Assembly (NCBI RefSeq): GCF_042654585.1
Contig: NZ_JBHSGR010000026.1
Location: forward strand, 10,185-74,184
DNA from: Geodermatophilus arenarius
GTDB taxonomy: Bacteria > Actinomycetota > Actinomycetes > Mycobacteriales > Geodermatophilaceae
DNA: 64,000 nt
Reading direction: 5' to 3'
Shown: positions 32,809-43,001 of the stretch, piece after piece
Position numbering within the stretch: the first letter of the stretch is position 1
Layout of the letters: each line of letters starts with the position of its first letter
Notes under the pieces: generated by a model
What the model saw: the letters and a program-made list of their open reading frames with translations, nothing else
Databases searched by the model: none
What the model was told of the DNA's origin: nothing
Position numbers and translations under genes: made by a program

Positions 32809-32820
32809 GCGTGATCACGC
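32809..32820. promoter_or_regulatory. 12-bp palindrome upstream of rbpA
   Basis: GCGTGATCACGC is a perfect palindrome just before the rbpA leader. Possible operator; the factor is unknown. Confidence 0.3.
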
Positions 32821-32891
32821 CGCCCGGGCAGTCTAGGGCCTGAGGGTGTCTCCCCGGTCACGATTTCGCCGCGACCAGGGGCGGGGCGGGG

Positions 32892-33125
32892 CTACACCTT
32901 GAGCAGGATGCCCAGCGCCACGATGCACACGGTCCAGATCAGGCCGGTGAACACGGTGAGCCGGTTGAGGTTCTTCTCGACCACCGAGGAGCCGGACAGC
33001 TGGGAGGAGACCGCGCCGCCGAACATCGAGGACAGGCCACCGCCCTTGCCCCGGTGCAGCAGGATCAGCACCACGAGCAGCACGCTGGTGAGGACCAGCA
33101 GCACGTTGAGGACGAGCTCGACCAT
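32892..33125 (-). CDS. secG: preprotein translocase subunit SecG
   Basis: 77 residues, two membrane helices (about 4-23 and 57-76) around the conserved KGGGLSSMFGG loop. It is an accessory SecYEG subunit. ATG 33125 has TACGCT 6 nt upstream and no clear Shine-Dalgarno, so the gene likely has its own leaderless promoter besides read-through from tpiA. Confidence 0.96.
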   Translation of the reverse strand: MVELVLNVLLVLTSVLLVVLILLHRGKGGGLSSMFGGAVSSQLSGSSVVEKNLNRLTVFTGLIWTVCIVALGILLKV

Positions 33126-33131
33126 GGCCCC

Positions 33132-33137
33132 AGCGTA
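33132..33137 (-). promoter_or_regulatory. candidate -10 of secG
   Basis: TACGCT ends 6 nt before the secG ATG. Confidence 0.45.
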
Positions 33138-33160
33138 ACCGGTGCCCGTAGGCGTCCCGG

Positions 33161-34969
33161 TCAGCGCACGCCCGCGGTGGCCAGGTCGTGCCCCGCGTAG
33201 GGCTCCATGACCAGCCCGTTGCGCAGCCGCTGCCCGGCCAGGAGCTGCACGCGCGTCTCCACCAGCGGCACGTAGGCGCCGGTCCCGCCGGCCGCCGTCG
33301 CGACCTCCCGCCAGGCGCCCCGGGCCGCCTCCGGGTCGGCGGCGGCGCGGGCGGCGTCGACCAGCCCGGAGATCGCCGGGTCGGTGAGCCGGGCGTAGTT
33401 GGTGTTGCCGACCAGGCTCACCGAGCGGCCGTCGACCAGCGGCACGAGGAACGAGCCCGGCGTCGGGAAGTCGGCGGTCCAGGTGGCCAGCACGATGCCG
33501 AAGCCGTTGCGCGCCACGTTGTCCGGACTGCCGACGTCGGTGGCGTAGAAGCTGGTCGCCGGCAGCGGGCGCAGCTCCGCGGTGATCCCGACCTCCGCGA
33601 GCTGCGCGACGACCTCCTCGGCCACCGCGACGCTGGCCTGGGCGTCCGGCACGGCGAGGACCGTGCGGAACCCGTCGGGCTGCCCGCAGGCGGCCAGCGC
33701 CTCCCGGGCGGCGTCGGGGTCGGGGCCCGGGTCGGGGTCCTCCGGCCCGCCGCCCAGGGACCGCGGCCACAGCTGCGAGGTGCGGACGGCGTTGTCCGCG
33801 CCGCCGGCGACCTCCTGGACGGCGCCGCGGTCGATCGCGGCGGCCACCGCGGCCCGGCAGTTCGGGTCGTTCATCGGCGCGACGTCGGTGGGCAGCGCGA
33901 GCAGCCGCACCGCGCCGGTGGTCAGGTCGTCGACCCGGTCGGTCAGCGGCACGTCGCCGCCCGCGCCCTCGGCGAGCCGGGCGGCGGTGGCCGCGTGCAG
34001 GCCGGCGCCGGAGACGTCGACATCGGCCGAGCCGGCGAGCAGCTCCTGGTCCCGCTCCAGGGTGGACAGCCCGGTGCGGACGACGACGCGGTCGGGCAGC
34101 GCCGTCCGGACCTCGTCGGCGGCCGGGTCCCACTGCGGGTTGCGGTCGAGGACGATGCCGGTCGCGGCGTCGACGGTGGTGACCGCGTAGGGGCCGGAGG
34201 AGACCGGGTCGCTGCCGTAGGCGGCGCCGGTGTCGTTCTCGATCGGCACCGGGCTGCTCGAGGGCAGCGCCAGCACGTAGGGGAAGTCGGGCTGGGCCGA
34301 GCGCAGCCGGAAGGTGATCGTGGCGTCGTCGGGCGTCTCGATCGCGGCCAGCCCCAGCCTGCCCGGGGTCTCGTCCTGGTACGGCCCGGCGTAGGGGTTC
34401 TCGGGGTCGTCGAGCAGGTCCACGACGTAGGTGGGCCCGCCGACCACGACGTCGGAGGCGAAGGACCGCTCGATGCCGTACTTGACGTCGCGCGAGGTGA
34501 TCGCCCGGCCGTTCTCGAAGCGGGCGCCCTGCTCGAGGGTGAACGTCCAGCTCAGGCCGCCGTCTGGGGTGGTGCCGAGGTCGGTGGCGAGGTCGGGCAC
34601 CAGCTCGCCGGTGCGGCCGGGCTCGCTGGCGTAGGTCACCAGGGTGCGGGTGTAGAGCCGCATGAGGTTCCACACGCCGGGCTGGTAGGACCGCTGCGGG
34701 TCGAGGCTGTCGACCTCGCTGGTGACCACGCGCAGCGTGCCGCCGGTCGCGTCGGAGGGCGCGCGGACGCCGTCGACGCCGGCGTCGGGCCCGTCGCCGA
34801 GCACCGGGACGCCGCTGTCGCCGTCCCCGCCGCCGCTGCAGCTCACGGCCACCGCGACGACGAGCAGGACGACGAGGGCGAGCCCGAGGACGCGCCCGGG
34901 CGTGCCGCGCAGCCACTCGGGCAGGCGGCGGCCCCGGGAGCGGGCGGGTCCCTGCAGCGTGCTGTCCAC
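33161..34969 (-). CDS. extracellular solute-binding lipoprotein, family 5 (peptide/nickel type)
   Basis: 602 residues. A membrane anchor at about 29-43 ends in a lipobox-like AVSC with Cys44; the mature domain is SBP family 5 (GGTLRVVTSEVDSLDP, VPDLATDLG, RFENGRAITSRDVKYGIERSF). Such proteins bind oligopeptides or metals and deliver them to an ABC permease. No permease or ATPase gene is next to it, so it is an orphan. It lies between tpiA and secG, which usually adjoin in actinobacteria. GTG 34969 has GGAGCGGGTGG upstream; a longer reading into tpiA is unlikely. Confidence 0.9.
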   Translation of the reverse strand: MDSTLQGPARSRGRRLPEWLRGTPGRVLGLALVVLLVVAVAVSCSGGGDGDSGVPVLGDGPDAGVDGVRAPSDATGGTLRVVTSEVDSLDPQRSYQPGVWNLMRLYTRTLVTYASEPGRTGELVPDLATDLGTTPDGGLSWTFTLEQGARFENGRAITSRDVKYGIERSFASDVVVGGPTYVVDLLDDPENPYAGPYQDETPGRLGLAAIETPDDATITFRLRSAQPDFPYVLALPSSSPVPIENDTGAAYGSDPVSSGPYAVTTVDAATGIVLDRNPQWDPAADEVRTALPDRVVVRTGLSTLERDQELLAGSADVDVSGAGLHAATAARLAEGAGGDVPLTDRVDDLTTGAVRLLALPTDVAPMNDPNCRAAVAAAIDRGAVQEVAGGADNAVRTSQLWPRSLGGGPEDPDPGPDPDAAREALAACGQPDGFRTVLAVPDAQASVAVAEEVVAQLAEVGITAELRPLPATSFYATDVGSPDNVARNGFGIVLATWTADFPTPGSFLVPLVDGRSVSLVGNTNYARLTDPAISGLVDAARAAADPEAARGAWREVATAAGGTGAYVPLVETRVQLLAGQRLRNGLVMEPYAGHDLATAGVR

Positions 34970-34994
34970 CCACCCGCTCCCGTGCGGCCGCGGG

Positions 34995-35804
34995 CTAGCT
35001 GCCGCCTGCGGCGATCCGACAGATCTGCGCGAACTCGTCGGCGTCCAGGCTCGCGCCACCGACCAGTGCACCGTCGACGTCCGGCCCGGCCAGGATCCCG
35101 GCCGTGTTCGCGGCCTTCACCGACCCGCCGTAGAGGATACGGACCGCCGAGGCCGTCTCCGGGCCGAAACGCCCGTCGAGGCGGGACCGTAGTGCGCCGC
35201 ACACCTCCTGGGCGTCCTCGGGGGTGGCCACCTCGCCGGTGCCGATCGCCCACACCGGCTCGTAGGCCAGCACGACCCCGCGCACCTGGTCGGCCGACAG
35301 CCCCTCGAGCGCGGCGTCGAGCTGGTCGGTGCAGTGCGGGACGTGCTGCCCCGCGCGGCGGACGTCGAGGCCCTCGCCCACGCACAGGATCGGCGTGAGC
35401 CCGTGCCGCAGCGCGGCCTGCACCTTGGCGGCCACCGTCGCGTCGTCCTCGCCGTGCAGCGCGCGCCGCTCGGAGTGGCCGACGACGACGAAGCCGCAGG
35501 CCAGCGCGGCGAGCATCGCGCCGCTGACCTCGCCGGTGTAGGCGCCGGAGTCGTGCGCCGACAGGTCCTGCGCGCCGTAGCCGACCGGCAGCTTGTCGCC
35601 GGTGACCAGCGTCTGCACGCTGCGCAGCGCGGTGAACGGCGGGAGCACGACGACCTCGGCGTCGTCGAGCTCCCTCTCCTTGAGGCTGAAGACGAGCTTC
35701 TGCACCAGGCCGATGGCCTCCAGGTGCGTCATGTGCATCTTCCAGTTGCCCGCGATCAGCGGGCGGCGGCCCTCGCGCGGGGCGCGCGGCGCGGTGCGTG
35801 CCAT
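34995..35804 (-). CDS. tpiA: triosephosphate isomerase
   Basis: 269 residues. The active-site residues are all visible: Lys in GNWKM, His in VVGHSERR, Glu in AYEPVWAIGTG; GGSVK binds phosphate. It interconverts dihydroxyacetone phosphate and glyceraldehyde-3-phosphate. ATG 35804 has GAGGGGG upstream and lies 11 nt after pgk. Confidence 0.97.
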   Translation of the reverse strand: MARTAPRAPREGRRPLIAGNWKMHMTHLEAIGLVQKLVFSLKERELDDAEVVVLPPFTALRSVQTLVTGDKLPVGYGAQDLSAHDSGAYTGEVSGAMLAALACGFVVVGHSERRALHGEDDATVAAKVQAALRHGLTPILCVGEGLDVRRAGQHVPHCTDQLDAALEGLSADQVRGVVLAYEPVWAIGTGEVATPEDAQEVCGALRSRLDGRFGPETASAVRILYGGSVKAANTAGILAGPDVDGALVGGASLDADEFAQICRIAAGGS

Positions 35805-35815
35805 CCCCGGCCCCC

Positions 35816-37008
35816 TCAGTCCGCGAGCACCGCGAGGCCCGGCAGCTCCCGGCCCTCGAGGTACTCCAGCGACGCGCCGCCGCCGGTGCTGATGTGCCCG
35901 TAGGCCGCCTCGTCGAGGCCGAGCTGCCGGACCGCGGCCGCGGAGTCGCCGCCGCCGACCACCGACAGCCCATCGACGGCGGCCACGGCCTCGGCCACGC
36001 CGCGGGTGCCGGCCTGGAAGGGCGCCAGCTCGAACACGCCCATCGGGCCGTTCCAGAAGACCGTGCGGGCGCCGGCCAGCTCGCGGCCGAACGCCTCGAC
36101 GGTGCGCGGGCCGACGTCGAGACCCATCTGCCCGTCGGGGATCTGCTCGGCCGCGACGACGGCGGTCTCCACGTCGGCGCTGAACTCCGGCGCGACGACG
36201 ACGTCGACCGGCAGCACGATCCGCTCCCCCGCCTCGGCCAGCAGCCGGCGGCAGGTGTCGACCTGGTCGGCCTCCAGCAGGGACCTGCCGACGCCGTGGC
36301 CCTGCGCGGCGAGGAAGGTGAAGCACATCCCGCCGCCGACGAGCAGCCGGTCCACCTTGGGCAGCAGCGCCTCGATGACGGCGAGCTTGTCGCTGACCTT
36401 CGAGCCGCCGAGCACCACGACGTAGGGCCGGTCGGGGTCGGTGGTCAGCCGCTGCAGCACGTCGAGCTCGGTGGCCACGAGCCGGCCGGCCACGTGCGGC
36501 AGCCGCTGCGCGACGTCGAACACCGACGCGTGCTTGCGGTGCACGGCGCCGAACGCGTCGTCGACGTAGACGTCGGCCAGCGCGGCGAGCCGGTCGGCGA
36601 GCTCGCCGCGCTCGGCGTCGTCCTTGCTGGTCTCGGCGGCCTCGAAGCGGACGTTCTCCAGCAGCAGGACGTCGCCGTCGCCGAGCGCGTCCGCCCGGGC
36701 GCGGGCGTCCTCGCCGGCGACGTCGGCGGCCAGCGGGACCTCCGCGCCGAGCAGCTCCCCCAGCCGCGCGGCGACCGGGGCCAGCGAGTACTGCGGGTCG
36801 GGCGCGCCCTTGGGCCGGCCCAGGTGCGCCGCGACGACGACGCGGGCGCCGGCGTCGCGCAGCGCCGCGATCGTCGGCAGGCTCGCCCGGATCCGGCCGT
36901 CGTCGGTGATGGCCCGGGTCTGCTTGTCGAGGGGGACGTTCAGGTCGGCGCGCAGCAGCACGCGCCGACCCGACACCCCCTCGGCGAGCAGGTCGTCGAG
37001 GGACCGCA

Positions 37009-37009
<1 letters not shown>
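35816..37009 (-). CDS. pgk: phosphoglycerate kinase
   Basis: 397 residues. It has LRADLNVPLD at the N-terminus, HLGRPKG, and the nucleotide-binding GGGDSAAAVRQLG near the C-terminus. It makes ATP from 1,3-bisphosphoglycerate, the product of the gap gene directly upstream. ATG 37009 overlaps the gap stop by 1 nt (TGATG). Confidence 0.97.
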
Positions 37010-38016
<1,007 letters not shown>

Positions 38017-38127
38017 GACTGACCTCCATGTGTCCCCGGCGACGCCCGTCGCCCCGGTCGGCCGCACGGCGCGCGGCCTCGATCGGCGACGACCCTATCG
38101 GCCGGGGCGGGGTCCGTCCGGATGAGG

Positions 38128-39801
38128 TCAGGCCCCGGCCACGAGCTCCGGGAGGTCGCCGGGCGGGGCCGGCACGGGCAGCGCCGGACCGGCGGCCGGC
38201 GCGGCGGCGACGACGCGGTCGCGGCCGATCGCCTTGGCGGTGTAGAGCGCGCGGTCGGCCGCCTCGAGCAGGGCGGCCGCCGAGGTGCCGTCGGCCGGGC
38301 AGACGGCGACGCCGACGCTCACGGTGACGGCGACGTCCTCGCCGTCGAGCAGGTGGCGGACGGCGGCGACCTCGCGGCGGACCCGCTCGGCGCGGGCCAG
38401 CGCCTGCTCCCGCCCGGCGCCGGGCAGGACCACGACGAACTCCTCGCCGCCCAGCCGCGCGGCCGTGTCGCCCTCGCGGACGGCGGCGGCGAGCGTGCCG
38501 GCGACGCCGAGGAGCACCCGGTCGCCGGAGGCGTGGCCGAAGCGGTCGTTGACGGCCTTGAAGTGGTCGACGTCGACGACGAGCAGCGACAGTTGCCCGG
38601 TGCGCGGCCGGCGGGCGAGGTCGGCCTCCAGCACCCGGTCGAGGTGCCGGCGGTTGTGCAGGCCGGTCAGCGGGTCGCGGACGGCCTCCTCGGCGACGAC
38701 CGCGCGCAGCCGCTCGATGACCTCGACCTGCTCGGCCAGCTGCCGGTTGAGCCGCTCGACGGCGAGCTGCCGCTCCTGCTGCTCGCTCACGTCGCGGACG
38801 ACGAGGATGCGGCCCAGCGCGCGGCCGCGGGGGTCGGCGACGGCGGAGTCGCGCACGTCGAGCCACACGCCGGGCCGGACCTGGGCGACGCGGTGGCCGT
38901 CGCGGCGCTCGGTGCTGAGCAGCACCCCGACCGCCCGGGGCCCGGCGACGTCGTGCAGGGCACGGCCGACGAGGTCGCCGTCGAGGTCGGGGCGCAGCTC
39001 CCGCAGCATCCGGGTGGCGGCGGGGTTGCAGTCGATGAGCACGCCGTCGGGGTCGACGACCAGCACGGCGTCGGGGACGGTCTCGACGACCTGCTCGCGG
39101 GCGACCGGGACCAGCCGCAGCAGGCCGCCGCGGAAGATGGCCCAGCAGTCGAGGAGCCCGGTGAGCAGGAAGAACAGCGGGGTGACGTCGGTGCCGTGCC
39201 CGTCGAGCTGGGAGCCGACCGCGACCACGTTGCCGACCGTGGACAGGCACGCCGAGCCGAGCAGGATGCCGATCTGGCGGCGGAAGACGCCGGCGACGCG
39301 CAGCCATCGGCGCGCGAGGACGGCGTAGGCTACGCCGATCAGCGCGTAGGAGTAGGCGGTGTGGGCCAGGAACAGGGGCCCGAACGTCACCCGGGACTCG
39401 GCGCCCGCGGTGCCGGTGACCATGTCGGTCATCACCAGGTCGCGGGTCGCGGGCAGCGCCCCGGTCAGGACGAGCAGGACCGGCTCGACCGCCAGCAGCG
39501 CCGCGGCGCGCGGCGCGAGCCGCCACGAGGGGTCGGCGACGGTGCGGGCCAGCACCCAGGTGCCCACGACCACCAGACCGACGGCGGCCATGAGCAGGGG
39601 GACGTAGACGCGCTGGACCGGCTCGCTGCCGGCCAGGTAGACGACGCCGTCGGCGGCCGACCAGGTGGCGACGCCGGCCATGGTGACCGCGAGCGCGGTG
39701 GCCGCGGGGGTGCGCCGCCGCCGGCGCCAGGCCAGGACGCCGGTGCCGACGGCGACCAGCGCGGCACAGCCGAAGACGACGGCCCAGTTCCCCGCGGTCA
39801 T
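38128..39801 (-). CDS. membrane diguanylate cyclase (7TM-like, PAS, GGDEF)
   Basis: 557 residues. About seven membrane helices fill residues 1-215 in the style of the 7TM N-terminal sensor of histidine kinases. A PAS domain follows (about 220-335, TVPDAVLVVDPDGVLIDCNP), then a coiled linker and a GGDEF domain with GGEEF at the active site. An inhibitory-site RxxD (REGD) lies five residues before it, so the enzyme should make cyclic di-GMP and be product-inhibited. ATG 39801 has GGAGGC upstream. It interrupts the usual whiA-gap order and is set off by the hairpin at 39913-39960. Confidence 0.93.
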   Translation of the reverse strand: MTAGNWAVVFGCAALVAVGTGVLAWRRRRRTPAATALAVTMAGVATWSAADGVVYLAGSEPVQRVYVPLLMAAVGLVVVGTWVLARTVADPSWRLAPRAAALLAVEPVLLVLTGALPATRDLVMTDMVTGTAGAESRVTFGPLFLAHTAYSYALIGVAYAVLARRWLRVAGVFRRQIGILLGSACLSTVGNVVAVGSQLDGHGTDVTPLFFLLTGLLDCWAIFRGGLLRLVPVAREQVVETVPDAVLVVDPDGVLIDCNPAATRMLRELRPDLDGDLVGRALHDVAGPRAVGVLLSTERRDGHRVAQVRPGVWLDVRDSAVADPRGRALGRILVVRDVSEQQERQLAVERLNRQLAEQVEVIERLRAVVAEEAVRDPLTGLHNRRHLDRVLEADLARRPRTGQLSLLVVDVDHFKAVNDRFGHASGDRVLLGVAGTLAAAVREGDTAARLGGEEFVVVLPGAGREQALARAERVRREVAAVRHLLDGEDVAVTVSVGVAVCPADGTSAAALLEAADRALYTAKAIGRDRVVAAAPAAGPALPVPAPPGDLPELVAGA

Positions 39802-39912
39802 GCCGCCTCCGCTCCGCACCGGGGCGGGCCCGGGCGGCCGCCTCCACCCCGCCCATCGGCGGCACCGGGCGCGGGGTACAGCGGCGCGGCCGGGCGCTCA
39901 CCCCCGGGGGTG

Positions 39913-39960
39913 ACGACGACGGGGCGCCCCCCGCGTGAGCGGAGGGCGCCCCGTCGTCGT
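39913..39960. terminator. long hairpin after whiA
   Basis: A 17-bp perfect stem (39913-39929 with 39944-39960), continued by 4 more pairs after one mismatch, around a GTGA tetraloop. It lies 14 nt past the whiA stop and upstream of the cyclase gene. Confidence 0.8.
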
Positions 39961-39974
39961 CGGTGCCGCGAGCG

Positions 39975-40955
39975 CTACTGAGCCAGCATGTCCTCGGTGA
40001 CCACCGACTCGGTGTCGGGGATGCCGAGGTCCTTGGCCCGCTTGTCGGCCATCGCCAGCAGACGCCTTATCCGGCCTGCGACGGCGTCCTTGGTCATCGG
40101 CGGGTCGGCGCGCTGGCCGAGCTCCTCCAGCGAGGCCTGGCCGTGCTCCAGGCGGAGCCGGCCGGCGACGAGCAGGTGCTCGGGGGCGTCGCCCGCGAGG
40201 ATCTCCAGCGCCCGCTCGACGCGCGCGCTGGCCGCGACCGCGGCGCGGGCCGAGCGGCGCAGGTTGGCGTCGTCGAAGTTGGCCAGCCGGTTGGCGGTGG
40301 CCCGGACCTCGCGGCGCATCCGCCGCTCCTCCCAGGCCAGGACCGCGTCGTGGGCGCCCATGCGGGTGAGCAGCGCGCTGATCGCGTCGCCGTCGCGGAC
40401 GACGACCCGGTCGGCGCCGCGGACCTCGCGGGCCTTGGCGGCGATGCCCAGCCGGCGGGCCGCGCCGACCAGGGCCATGGCCGCCTCCGGCCCCGGGCAC
40501 GTCACCTCGAGCGACGAGGAGCGGCCGGGCTCGGTGAGCGAGCCGTGCGCGAGGAAGGCGCCCCGCCAGGCGGCCTCGGCGTCGTTGATGCTGCCGGAGA
40601 CCACCGACGGCGGCAGGCCGCGCACCGGGCGCCCGCGCTGGTCGACCAGCCCGGTCTGGCGGGCCAGGCCCTCGCCGTGCTTGGCGATCCGGACGAGGTA
40701 CCGCACGCCGCGGCGGATGTTGCCGCCGGCGAGCACGCTGACCCCGCTCGTGTAGCCGTAGACCTCGCTGATGTCCCGGCGCAGCCGGCGTGCGACCGAG
40801 CCGGTGTCCAGCTCGGCCTCGATGACCACCCGGCCGCCCACGATGTGCAGGCCGCCGGAGAAGCGCAGCAGCGCCGTCACCTCGGCCTTGCGCTCGGAGG
40901 TGCGCGTGCACTCCACCCGCGACAGCTCGTCCTTGACCATGGCCGTCATCGCCAC
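39975..40955 (-). CDS. whiA: WhiA, sporulation/cell-division regulator family
   Basis: 326 residues. Two LAGLIDADG-derived domains without nuclease residues (LLRFSGGLHIVGGRVVIEAEL) precede a C-terminal helix-turn-helix (SLEELGQRADPPMTKDAVAGR). In Streptomyces WhiA, with WhiB, switches on division genes; non-sporulating actinobacteria keep it too. GTG 40955 follows AGGGGGTGG by 5 nt and gives the normal N-terminus (AMTAMVKDELSRV). GTGs at 40964 lie inside that ribosome site. Confidence 0.95.
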   Translation of the reverse strand: MAMTAMVKDELSRVECTRTSERKAEVTALLRFSGGLHIVGGRVVIEAELDTGSVARRLRRDISEVYGYTSGVSVLAGGNIRRGVRYLVRIAKHGEGLARQTGLVDQRGRPVRGLPPSVVSGSINDAEAAWRGAFLAHGSLTEPGRSSSLEVTCPGPEAAMALVGAARRLGIAAKAREVRGADRVVVRDGDAISALLTRMGAHDAVLAWEERRMRREVRATANRLANFDDANLRRSARAAVAASARVERALEILAGDAPEHLLVAGRLRLEHGQASLEELGQRADPPMTKDAVAGRIRRLLAMADKRAKDLGIPDTESVVTEDMLAQ

Positions 40956-41061
40956 GACGACCACCCCCTGCTCTGCTGCGGCGCCATCCTCGGCGTCACC
41001 TCTCCCCCTCGTACCGTCTGGGCACCCCCGCTCCCGGTGCTCCGGCCGGGACCGTTCCCGC

Positions 41062-42036
41062 TCACCGTGCCCCGACCACCGAGCTCAGCGCGGCCCCCAG
41101 GCGCGCGGGGTCGTGGCGCGGTGATCCGTCGGGCGCGGCGACCGGAGCCAGGACCAGCTCGGCGCCACACTCGCGCACCGCTGACAGGAGACCACAGCGG
41201 TCAACCACCGATTCCGCATCCGCGACCACGGTGTGCAGCGCCACACCGCCCAGGTGCGCCTGCAGCACCCGCAGGTGCTCCTCCGGCGAGAAGCCGTCGG
41301 TCTCCCCCGGCTGCGGCTCCAGGTTGAGGACGACGACCACCCGGGCGCGGGTGGCGGCCAGCGCGGCGCGCAGCCGCGGCACCAGCAGGTGCGGCAGCAC
41401 CGACGTGTACCAGGAGCCGGGACCCAGCGACACGACGTCGGCCCTGGCGATCGCCTCGAGCACGTCGGGGTGCACCGGCGGGTCCGGCGGCGACACGAGG
41501 ATGTCGCGCACCCGCCCCGGGGTGGACGCGATGGCGACCTGCCCGCGGATGGTGCGGGTGCGCGCGGGGTCGTCGGGGTCGACGGTCTCCACGCGGGCGA
41601 CGAGGTCCAGCGGCACGTCGGCCATCGGCAGCACCCGGCCGCACGCGCCGACCAGCTCGCAGACCGCGTCGAGGGCGCGGACGGTGTCGCCGCCGTGCAG
41701 CTCGACCAGCCCGGTGAGCAGCAGGTTGCCCACCGGGTGCCCGGCCAGCACGCCGGTGCCGCCGAGGCGGTGCTGCAGCAGCCGGGCCATCTCCTGCCGG
41801 CCGTCGTCCTCGCCGGCCAGCGCGGCCAGCGCCATCCGCAGGTCACCGGGCGGCAGCACCGGCATCTCCCGGCGGATGCGGCCGGACGAGCCGCCGTCGT
41901 CGGCGACCGTGACGACGGCGGTGAGGTCGGGCGTGATCCGCCGCCAGGCGCCCAGCGCCGCTGCCAGCCCGTGGCCGCCGCCGAGGGCGACGACCCGGGG
42001 GCCGCCGGACCCGGGCGCCGTGTCGTCGCCGCCCAC
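41062..42036 (-). CDS. yvcK: YvcK/CofD-like protein (gluconeogenesis factor family)
   Basis: 324 residues. It shows the nucleotide-sugar-binding LGGGHGLAAALGAWRR, VADDGGSSGRIRR, PPGDLRMAL and GPGSWYTSVLPHLL. YvcK (CuvA in mycobacteria) binds UDP-GlcNAc and affects growth on gluconeogenic carbon and cell shape. GTG 42036 overlaps the rapZ stop by 1 nt, in the conserved rapZ-yvcK-whiA order. Confidence 0.94.
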   Translation of the reverse strand: MGGDDTAPGSGGPRVVALGGGHGLAAALGAWRRITPDLTAVVTVADDGGSSGRIRREMPVLPPGDLRMALAALAGEDDGRQEMARLLQHRLGGTGVLAGHPVGNLLLTGLVELHGGDTVRALDAVCELVGACGRVLPMADVPLDLVARVETVDPDDPARTRTIRGQVAIASTPGRVRDILVSPPDPPVHPDVLEAIARADVVSLGPGSWYTSVLPHLLVPRLRAALAATRARVVVVLNLEPQPGETDGFSPEEHLRVLQAHLGGVALHTVVADAESVVDRCGLLSAVRECGAELVLAPVAAPDGSPRHDPARLGAALSSVVGAR

Positions 42037-43001
42037 TACTCGCGGCCCAGGTCGCGGTGGCGCGCGACCGCGTCGGTGCCCTCGGCGCGCAGCCGGCGGG
42101 CGAACTCCTCGGCGATGGCGACGCTGCGGTGCTTGCCGCCGGTGCAGCCGACCGCGAGCGTCAGGTAGCGCTTGCCCTCCCGCCGGTAGCCGGGGATGAG
42201 CAGCCGCAGGACCTCGGTGTAGCGGTCGAGGAACGGCCCGGCGTCGGCCTGGCCGAGCACGTAGTCGCGGACGTCGGCGTCCTGCCCGGTGTGCGGGCGC
42301 AGCTCCGGCAGCCAGTGCGGGTTGGGCAGGAACCGGGCGTCGACGACGAGGTCGGCGTCCAGCGGCAGCCCGTACTTGAAGCCGAAGCTGAGCACGGTCG
42401 CCGTCAGCGGCGGCGTGCGGCCCTCGCGGGCGAAGGCGTTCTCCAGCGTGGCGCGCAGCTGGTGCACGTTGAGGTCGCTGGTGTCCACCCACAGGTCGGC
42501 CTCGCCGGCGATGCCGGTGAGCAGCGTGCGCTCGGCGGTGATGCCGTCGAGGGGGCGCCCGGAGCCCTGCAGCGGGTGCTCGCGCCGGTTGGACTCGTAG
42601 CGGCGCACCAGCACCTCGTCGCGGGCGTGCACGAACACCACCCGGGGACGGTGGCCGGCCTCGGCGAGCACCCGGATGGCCTCCTGCAGGTCGCTGGAGA
42701 AGGCCCGGCTGCGGACGTCGACGACGGCGGCGAAGCGGCGCACGTCGCCGCGGGCGCCGAGCTCCACCATCGGCAGCAGCAACGCCGGCGGCAGGTTCTC
42801 GACGACGTACCAGCCGAGGTCCTCGAGCACCCGCCCGGCGGTGTTCTTGCCCGCGCCGGACAGCCCGGTGACGACGACGACCTCGACCGGCGGGGTCTCG
42901 GTGCCGGCCGGGTCGAGCCCGGCGGGGACGTCGGCGTGCGGCCCGTGCTGGCCCTCCGGGGACGGCACCGGCGCCGTCCCCGCGTCCTGCCCGGCGCTCA
43001 C
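42036..43001 (-). CDS. rapZ: RapZ/YvcJ nucleotide-binding protein
   Basis: 321 residues. The first 38 are disordered, followed by the P-loop at 46-53, which reads GLSGAGKN, so the Ser/Thr that normally follows Lys is Asn (then Thr). The body has VDVRSRAFSSDLQEAI and the C-terminal small-RNA/glucosamine-binding type domain ending GCTGGKHRSVAIAEEFA. Its enzyme-level function in actinobacteria is not settled. GTG 43001 overlaps uvrC (GTGA). Confidence 0.94.
   Translation of the reverse strand: MSAGQDAGTAPVPSPEGQHGPHADVPAGLDPAGTETPPVEVVVVTGLSGAGKNTAGRVLEDLGWYVVENLPPALLLPMVELGARGDVRRFAAVVDVRSRAFSSDLQEAIRVLAEAGHRPRVVFVHARDEVLVRRYESNRREHPLQGSGRPLDGITAERTLLTGIAGEADLWVDTSDLNVHQLRATLENAFAREGRTPPLTATVLSFGFKYGLPLDADLVVDARFLPNPHWLPELRPHTGQDADVRDYVLGQADAGPFLDRYTEVLRLLIPGYRREGKRYLTLAVGCTGGKHRSVAIAEEFARRLRAEGTDAVARHRDLGRE

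Noticed and set aside
38100..38140. Terminator after the cyclase gene (GGCCGGGGC/GCCCCGGCC)
   Set aside because: The second arm lies inside the cyclase coding end and the loop is 23 nt; too weak to call.
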